Shown one piece after another: positions 13,508-20,610 of a DNA stretch of 20,610 nt. The DNA lies in contig JAKFWE010000330.1 in the NCBI GenBank assembly GCA_021732895.1, forward strand, positions 1-20,610, written 5' to 3'. The translations under genes and the position numbers were made by a program. The stretch comes from Allobosea sp. (GTDB taxonomy: Bacteria; Pseudomonadota; Alphaproteobacteria; Rhizobiales; Beijerinckiaceae). Positions within the stretch are counted from its first letter, which is position 1; the number at the start of each line of letters is the position of its first letter. The notes beneath the pieces were generated by a model that was given only the letters and a program-made list of their open reading frames with translations, had not been told where the DNA came from and made no database searches.

Positions 13508-14329
13508 TCAGCGGCTCGCTTCGGCGATCAGGGCCTCCAGCTCGGCGTTGAAGCGGTCCGGATGCTCGAAATAGACCGAGTGGCCGGCGTCAGGCACGCA
13601 GACGAAACGGCCGTTCCTCGCATGCGCCGAAACGGCCTCCAGCCCGCAGGCGGGGATGACGAGGTCGTCGGCGCCGGCGAGGAACAGCACCGGGCAATCC
13701 AGCGCCGCGAGATCGGAAGGCGGGCGGCTGCGCGCCTCCCAGATGCGCTCGCGGACCTGCGCCTTGTCGAGCGACGCATTGAGCCGGTCGATCGATTTGT
13801 AGAGTTCGTGGCGCGCCGGATCGCGGCGCGCGAAGGCCTCGCCGCAGGCCGGGCTGATTCCGGCCTCGGCCCAGCGCGGCGTCGTCGCGTCGACGCGGGC
13901 CTGCCAGCGCGCCAGATCGTCCGCGATATCGGTCTTCGCCTGCCTGAAATCGAGCGAGCCGGTGGTGCAGGCCAGCATCAGCCCCGCGATCGTCTCCGGG
14001 TTGGCCAGGGCATGGTCGACGCAGGTCCAGCCGCCCATCGACTGGGCGACGAGGATCGGGCGATCCAGCCCCAGATGCGCGATCAGGGCCGCGAGGTCGC
14101 CGGCGTAGTCGGCCGGCTCGGGACCGCCCGCGACGGCGTCGGAGGGTGCGAAGCCGCGATGGGCGAAGGTGACGCAGGCATGCGTCGTCCCGAAACGGGC
14201 GATTTGCTGCCACCAGGACAGGTGGTTGCCGCCGAGGCCGTGGGCGAAGATCAACGGCGGGCCATCGCCCGTCACCTCGTAGTAGAGGTCGCCGAACGGG
14301 CGGGCGAGACGGCCGGGTGTCGTGCGCAT
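13508..14329 (-). CDS. Alpha/beta-fold hydrolase
   Basis: Serine hydrolase of 273 residues. The oxyanion motif HGLGGN is at 30-35, the nucleophile elbow AQSMGGW gives S97, the acid is D222 in GADDLVIP and the base is H250 in DAGHSVYFEHP. A helical lid occupies about 125-200. The family includes esterases, 3-oxoadipate enol-lactonases and haloperoxidase-like enzymes; the short lid and EHPDRFN end resemble the enol-lactonase/esterase group, but no substrate can be named. Start ATG 14329 has GGAAGG upstream, overlapping the end of ppdK; a longer frame to 14416 lies inside ppdK and is not used. It is 5 bp after ppdK and 4 bp before the HAD gene, so all three are almost certainly one operon. Confidence 0.9.
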   Translation of the reverse strand: MRTTPGRLARPFGDLYYEVTGDGPPLIFAHGLGGNHLSWWQQIARFGTTHACVTFAHRGFAPSDAVAGGPEPADYAGDLAALIAHLGLDRPILVAQSMGGWTCVDHALANPETIAGLMLACTTGSLDFRQAKTDIADDLARWQARVDATTPRWAEAGISPACGEAFARRDPARHELYKSIDRLNASLDKAQVRERIWEARSRPPSDLAALDCPVLFLAGADDLVIPACGLEAVSAHARNGRFVCVPDAGHSVYFEHPDRFNAELEALIAEASR

Positions 14330-14334
14330 CGGGT

Positions 14335-17019
<2,685 letters not shown>

Positions 17020-17183
17020 CAGAACAGCCTCTTCCCAATTGAACCGGGCAGACGAACGCGCCGGCCATCGAATGGTTTCGCTCGCGCACGGCCGGGCCGC
17101 CCGCGCGGCGGTCATGCCGAAAAGCGCGGGAACAATCAATCAGCCGGCGGCGCCGGGGCGCTGCGACCGCGCCTGGCGCGCCG

Positions 17184-18086
17184 CTACAGCGCAGGCGCGC
17201 TCAGGTTTCGCCTCAGAAACTCGATTGCGCCGCGCGTCTTGCGCGGCAGATAGCGCGCGCTCGGATAGAGCAACCAGGCCGCCGTATCGAAATTGGCGGC
17301 GGCGACGTCATGCGTGGGAAAAACATCGACGAGCCGGCTTTCGGCGAGGTCGTCCGCGACCAGCCAATCGGCGAGAAGCGCCGGCCCCAGTCCTGCGACG
17401 GCGGCGGAGCGCAGCGCCAGCACCGTCGAGATCACGATCCGACCCGACACGGCGACGGCGCTCTTCTCCTCGCCGCGACGAAACTGCCAGCGCGATCGAT
17501 GGTCCGGAAGCGAGAGCAGCAGGCAGTGATGAGCAGCCAGATCGGACGGAGCGGCAGGTCTGCCGCGCCGCGCCAGATAGGCGGGGCTGGCCACGACCCG
17601 ATAGCGCGTCGCCAACAGCCGCGTCGCGACCACGTCGGCTCGCAGGCTCGGTCCGAGCCGGATCGCCAGATCGATCCTGTCGGCGACCAGATCGAGATTT
17701 GCGTCGGTCAGGATCAGTTCGAGCGTCAGCAGGGGAAAACTCTCCTGAAACCTCTGGAGAAGCGGCACGAGGCGCATCTGGCCGAAGGCGACCGAAGCCG
17801 TCAGCCGGATCACGCCCGCGGGATCCGCACGCAACGCGGTCGCCTCGTCGCGGATGCGCTCGAACTCCTCGATCAGCGCCGGCAGTCTGGCGAGGAAATG
17901 GGCGCCGGCCTCCGTCAGCTCCATCGAGCGCGTCGTGCGCTGGAGCAACCGGGCGCCGAGCCCCGCCTCCAGCGCGGCGATGCTGCGGGAGATCGACGAG
18001 GCGTCGATGCCGCGCTCGCGCGCGACGGCGGCGAAGCTGCGTTGCCTCGCCACCTCGACGAACAAACCGAGCGCGGCCAGATCCAT
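17184..18086 (-). CDS. LysR-family transcriptional regulator (CrgA-like group)
   Basis: The 300-residue regulator starts MDLAALGLFVEVARQRSF. The winged helix-turn-helix (1-60) includes GIDASSISRSIAALEAGLGARLLQRTTRSMELTEAG. The effector domain (about 90-292) has the turn DLVADRIDLAIRLGPSLRAD and the SAAVAGLGPALLADWLVADD segment, as in the large CrgA/DsdC-like group of proteobacterial LysR proteins. It is transcribed away from a beta-hydroxyacid dehydrogenase, the classic arrangement in which such a regulator controls its neighbour and itself. A T-N11-A palindrome lies only 2 bp upstream of its ATG. That start has no Shine-Dalgarno, and the predicted transcription start is about 12 nt away, so the message may be nearly leaderless. 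The ppdK operon lies 164 bp downstream on the same strand. Confidence 0.93.
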   Translation of the reverse strand: MDLAALGLFVEVARQRSFAAVARERGIDASSISRSIAALEAGLGARLLQRTTRSMELTEAGAHFLARLPALIEEFERIRDEATALRADPAGVIRLTASVAFGQMRLVPLLQRFQESFPLLTLELILTDANLDLVADRIDLAIRLGPSLRADVVATRLLATRYRVVASPAYLARRGRPAAPSDLAAHHCLLLSLPDHRSRWQFRRGEEKSAVAVSGRIVISTVLALRSAAVAGLGPALLADWLVADDLAESRLVDVFPTHDVAAANFDTAAWLLYPSARYLPRKTRGAIEFLRRNLSAPAL

Positions 18087-18088
18087 TA

Positions 18089-18103
18089 ATGCGGTTTTCG
18101 CAT
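18089..18103. promoter_or_regulatory. LysR-type operator, ATGCG-N5-CGCAT with T-N11-A core
   Basis: ATGCG (18089-18093), GTTTT and CGCAT (18099-18103) form a perfect 15-bp dyad whose T18090 and A18102 fit the LysR T-N11-A rule. It falls between the regulator's -10 box (18105-18110) and its ATG (18086), over the expected transcription start. Binding there would repress the regulator and could position it to activate the divergent dehydrogenase. Confidence 0.6.
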
Positions 18104-18104
18104 G

Positions 18105-18132
18105 ATTATACGGCAGATCAAAGCTTTTTCAG
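18105..18132 (-). promoter_or_regulatory. Promoter of the divergent LysR gene
   Basis: On the minus strand a perfect TATAAT (18105-18110) is preceded, 16 bp upstream, by CTGAAA (18127-18132; 4 of 6 to TTGACA). Transcription would start near 18098, inside the palindromic operator and about 12 nt before the ATG. Confidence 0.55.
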
Positions 18133-18204
18133 CTCATGTCGAACGAATATCACCGCTGGCATCGGAAAGGGCCCGCGGTTGGGCCGGGACAGTCAGGATC
18201 GACG

Positions 18205-19068
18205 ATGGCCAGGATCGCATTTTTTGGAACTGGCGCGATGGGCTCGCGCATGGCCAGGAACCTGCTCGCGGCCGGCCATGAGCTCGCCATCTGGAACCGC
18301 GACGCCGCCAAAGCGGCCGAGCTGGTGGCGGCCGGCGCCTCGGCCGCGAGGACGCCGCGAGCCGCCGCGCAGGGCGTCGCGATCGCGATCGCGATGCTGC
18401 GCGACGACGAGGCCTCGCGTTCGGTCTGGCTGGATCCCGAGGACGGAGCGCTCGGTGGCCTGGCCGAGGGCGCCGTGGCGATCGAGAGCTCGACCCTGAC
18501 GCCCGCCTGGGTTCGCGAACTCGCCGGGCGTGTCGCGGCGGTCGGAGCGAGGATGCTGGACGCGCCGGTGGCGGGCTCGCGCCCGCAAGCCGAGGCGCGC
18601 CAGCTCATCTACTTCATCGGCGGCGAGGAAGCGGCTCTCGCAACGGTCCGGCCGGTGCTGGAAGCGATGGGCGGCGCCCTGCATCACGTCGGCGCCGTCG
18701 GCGACGGAGCCGCCGTCAAGCTCGCCCTCAACGCACTGTTCGGGATTCAGGTCGCCGCCATGGCCGAGCAGATCGGCGCGCTCGCGCGCGCCGGCCTCGA
18801 CCTGCCGCGCGCCCTCGACGCCATGATCGCGACCTCGGTCTGCAGCCCCGCCGCGAAAGCGGCGGCCGCGTCGATGCTGGCGAGCGCTTTCGCGCCGCAA
18901 TTCCCCGTGTCGCTGGCGGAGAAGGATTTAGGCTATGCGCTCGCGCAGGCCGGATCGCATGACGTGGCCGCGCCGATGACGCTCGCTGCGCGCGCGGTTT
19001 TCGCCGCGGCCGCGACGGCTGGTTTCGGCGACGACAATCTGACCGCCGTCGCGCGGCTCTACCGCTGA
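18205..19068 (+). CDS. NAD(P)-dependent beta-hydroxyacid dehydrogenase (3-hydroxyisobutyrate dehydrogenase family)
   Basis: Reversibly oxidises a short beta-hydroxyacid (3-hydroxyisobutyrate, tartronate semialdehyde or glyoxylate-type substrates). It has 287 residues. The Rossmann domain opens with MARIAFFGTGAMGSRMARNL (G8-x-G10-x-x-G13). The substrate segment is DAPVAGSRPQAEA (119-131), and the all-helical C-terminal domain has catalytic K172 in VKLALNALFG and EKDLGYA (239-245). The family consensus at the substrate segment is DAPVSGG; here the Ser is Ala (A123) and a Ser appears at 125, which may change specificity. No Asp or Glu at the end of the second strand is evident (IWNRD gives N31-R32), suggesting NADP preference, by inference. 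ATG 18205 follows AGGA; an ATG at 18136 adds 23 unrelated residues and is not preferred. Divergent from a LysR gene. Confidence 0.9.
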   Translation: MARIAFFGTGAMGSRMARNLLAAGHELAIWNRDAAKAAELVAAGASAARTPRAAAQGVAIAIAMLRDDEASRSVWLDPEDGALGGLAEGAVAIESSTLTPAWVRELAGRVAAVGARMLDAPVAGSRPQAEARQLIYFIGGEEAALATVRPVLEAMGGALHHVGAVGDGAAVKLALNALFGIQVAAMAEQIGALARAGLDLPRALDAMIATSVCSPAAKAAAASMLASAFAPQFPVSLAEKDLGYALAQAGSHDVAAPMTLAARAVFAAAATAGFGDDNLTAVARLYR

Positions 19069-19121
19069 GCCGTCACCGTCGGGACCGCGATCGCCGGAGG
19101 TCGTGCGCGCCGTGGGAGATG

Positions 19122-19619
19122 TCACGCGCGCCCTTGCCGGGGCTTCGCCGCACGGGGCCAGCGCAGCGGCCAGGCCACGATGCGGTCCTGCGCCGCGTTT
19201 TCCGGCGCCTCGTCCTCGTTGGCGAAGACGCGCCCCCTGACCGAGACGCCGGCCGAAACCACCGTCTCGGGATCGCCCGAGACAAGCGGATGCCACCAGA
19301 GCAGGTCGCGCCCCTCCGCGACGAGCCGGTAGGCGCAGGTCGGCGGCAGCCAGCGCAGGGTGCGCACCGCATGCGGCGTCAGGGTGACGCAGTCCGGCAC
19401 GGAGCGGGAGCGATTCGCATAATCCCTGCACCGGCAGGCGCCGGCGTCGAACAGCCGGCAGCCTATGTCGGTGGCGAGAATCGCGCCGCTGTCCTCGTCC
19501 TCGAGCTTGACGAGGCAGCAGCGCCCACAGCCGTCGCACAGCGATTCCCATTGCTCGACGGACATCTCGTCGAGCGGAACGGTGCGCCAGAAGGGCGGAG
19601 TGTCGGAGCCGGGCATCAT
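19122..19619 (-). CDS. YcgN/YkgJ-family cysteine-cluster protein (UPF0260)
   Basis: Conserved small protein of 165 residues. The hallmark is CDGCGRCCLVKLED (28-41, the CxxCxxCC metal-binding pattern), followed by C54, C62/C64 (ACRCRDYANR), C77 (VPDCVTLTP) and C95 (LPPTCAYRLV). The whole set of cysteines and the sequence LLWWHPLVSGDPETV are typical of the UPF0260 (YcgN) subfamily. These proteins probably bind zinc or an iron-sulfur cluster; their biochemical role is not established. Two adjacent ATGs (19619 and 19616) are possible and neither has a strong ribosome binding site. It is convergent with the dehydrogenase, with 53 bp between stops and no visible terminator. It is divergent from the penicillin-binding protein gene across 270 bp. 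Confidence 0.92.
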   Translation of the reverse strand: MMPGSDTPPFWRTVPLDEMSVEQWESLCDGCGRCCLVKLEDEDSGAILATDIGCRLFDAGACRCRDYANRSRSVPDCVTLTPHAVRTLRWLPPTCAYRLVAEGRDLLWWHPLVSGDPETVVSAGVSVRGRVFANEDEAPENAAQDRIVAWPLRWPRAAKPRQGRA

Positions 19620-19806
19620 CTTTTATGACCGAGCGTCGTCGCGCGCGAAAGGGCGCGAGGCGCGGCGCATCCGCACGGCTCGAGGCAACGTAGCCGAACT
19701 GTGCCGGAATGAGACGGACGCTGTGGCCCAAAGCCTGCTCACAGACGCGGCGGATGGGCCTTCCGTTGGAAGACGGGACAGCTTATCTACCGAACGGGAT
19801 CAAATC

Positions 19807-19842
19807 TGTTGTTCCTGCGTTCAGGTCGTGGCTGGAACAACA
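19807..19842. promoter_or_regulatory. 9-bp inverted repeat upstream of the penicillin-binding protein gene
   Basis: TGTTGTTCC (19807-19815) and GGAACAACA (19834-19842) are perfectly complementary across 18 bp. The dyad is 48 bp before the ATG at 19890 and about 190 bp from the opposing gene. It could be an operator for a dimeric regulator (arm centres 27 bp apart) or a leader hairpin. A smaller hairpin CTTCCgttGGAAG lies at 19760-19772. Confidence 0.35.
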
Positions 19843-19889
19843 AACGCGATTCTTGCCATGACGATCGCGACCGGAGCGCCAGCAGGGCG

Positions 19890-20610
19890 ATGGAATTCAG
19901 GAAGGCGGGCCTCTCGGTACGGCTGAAGCGCTTCGCGCTCGGCGTCGATTCCTGGATCGACGACACCCTGTGGAGCGCCGGGCGGCGTTCGGCTGAAATC
20001 CACGAGCGCATCCGCAGCGCCGCCGACCGCCTGACCGTCACCGGCGGAAAGCGGGTGGCGGTGGAGTTCGCCAGCGAGGGTCTGAATGTCGGCATCGCCG
20101 GCTGCTTCATCCTGCTGGCGCTTGCGATCCCCTCCTTCCAGCACGGTCGCGAGGAGGCGCTCAACCATCAGGTCTTCGCCGTCACCTTCCTCGACCGCTA
20201 CGGTTCCGAGATCGGCCATCGCGGCGCGCGGCACGATGATTCTCTCAAGCTCGCCGAGCTGCCCGACCACCTGCTCAAGGCCGTACTCGCGACCGAGGAC
20301 CGGCGCTTCTACGAGCATTACGGCATTGATCCGATCGGCACGTTTCGCGCCCTGACGGCGAACGCCCGCGCGTCGAGCGTCGTGCAGGGCGGCTCCTCGC
20401 TGACGCAGCAACTAGCGAAGAACCTGTTCCTGACCAACGAGCGCTCGCTCGACCGCAAGATCAAGGAGGCGTTCCTCGCGCTTTGGCTGGAATGGCGGCT
20501 GAGCAAGGACGAGATCCTCAAGCTCTACCTCGACCGGGCCTATATGGGCGGCGGCACGTTCGGCGTCGCGGCGTCCTCGGAGTATTACTTCGGCAAATCG
20601 GTGAAGGATG
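19890..20610 (+). CDS. Class A penicillin-binding protein (GT51 transglycosylase), N-terminal 240 residues
   Basis: Bifunctional peptidoglycan polymerase anchored in the inner membrane; the frame is open to the window end, so the transpeptidase part is not seen. A cytoplasmic N-terminal segment of about 65 residues, longer than in PBP1a of E. coli, precedes one membrane helix (about 66-84, LNVGIAGCFILLALAIPSF). The GT51 domain follows: ATEDRRFYEHYGID (135-147, catalytic E136), GGSSLTQQLAKNLFL (167-181), RKIKEAFLALWLE (189-201), and LSKDEILKLYLDRAYMGGGTFGVAAS (204-229). These are the five conserved glycosyltransferase blocks in order. Start ATG 19890 is preceded by AGCAGGG. It would be partnered by SEDS/FtsI-type enzymes elsewhere. 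Whether the full protein is PBP1a- or PBP1c-like needs the missing part. Confidence 0.92.
   Translation, partial: MEFRKAGLSVRLKRFALGVDSWIDDTLWSAGRRSAEIHERIRSAADRLTVTGGKRVAVEFASEGLNVGIAGCFILLALAIPSFQHGREEALNHQVFAVTFLDRYGSEIGHRGARHDDSLKLAELPDHLLKAVLATEDRRFYEHYGIDPIGTFRALTANARASSVVQGGSSLTQQLAKNLFLTNERSLDRKIKEAFLALWLEWRLSKDEILKLYLDRAYMGGGTFGVAASSEYYFGKSVKD

Noticed and set aside
18136..18204. Earlier ATG adding 23 residues to the beta-hydroxyacid dehydrogenase
   Set aside because: The added residues do not fit the family, no ribosome binding site precedes 18136, and MARIAFFGTGAMG at 18205 is the standard N-terminus with AGGA upstream.

Overview
The window looks like chromosomal DNA from a GC-rich alphaproteobacterium, most probably of the order Hyphomicrobiales (Rhizobiales). 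This rests on protein content, codon use and Caulobacter-type promoter elements; the genus cannot be fixed from sequence alone. Most of it is housekeeping and metabolic chromosome. There is no rRNA, tRNA, CRISPR array, prophage or insertion sequence, and I did not find a clear new multi-gene defence or biosynthetic system.

Layout. 1-783 (-): start of an acyl-CoA dehydrogenase cut by the window edge. 959-1936 (+): threonylcarbamoyl-AMP synthase. 2007-2912 (+): LysR regulator, whose stop overlaps the stop of a convergent AcuI/YhdH-type acrylyl-CoA reductase (2909-3895, -). 3983-4113: a 131-bp intergenic palindrome that tiles exactly into a four-way-junction fold. 4120-5352 (-): MFS carrier. 5584-6882 (+): SleB-type cell-wall hydrolase with a CtrA-like site upstream. 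7063-7656 (+): exported protein made of six 23-residue repeats, closed by an intrinsic terminator at 7707-7736.

7772-10261 (-) is a cold-adaptation block read as cspA, then a RhlE-like DEAD-box helicase, then an IF-1 variant with a basic tail, then a small membrane protein. cspA has a predicted promoter about 180 bp upstream of its start, giving a long leader with a 9-bp long-range stem near the ribosome binding site. Together these genes would keep RNA unfolded and translation initiating at low temperature (inference).

10564-12132 (+) encodes an exported protein of unknown function that appears to be three diverged copies of one ~155-residue unit; a small membrane protein follows at 12296-12652. 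12802-17019 (-) is a tight operon: pyruvate phosphate dikinase, an alpha/beta hydrolase and a HAD phosphatase, with gaps of 5 and 4 bp. Upstream on the same strand is a LysR regulator (17184-18086) transcribed away from a beta-hydroxyacid dehydrogenase (18205-19068). A palindromic T-N11-A operator lies between the regulator's perfect TATAAT box and its start codon. 19122-19619 (-) is a YcgN/YkgJ cysteine-cluster protein. 19890 to the end (+) is the start of a class A penicillin-binding protein.
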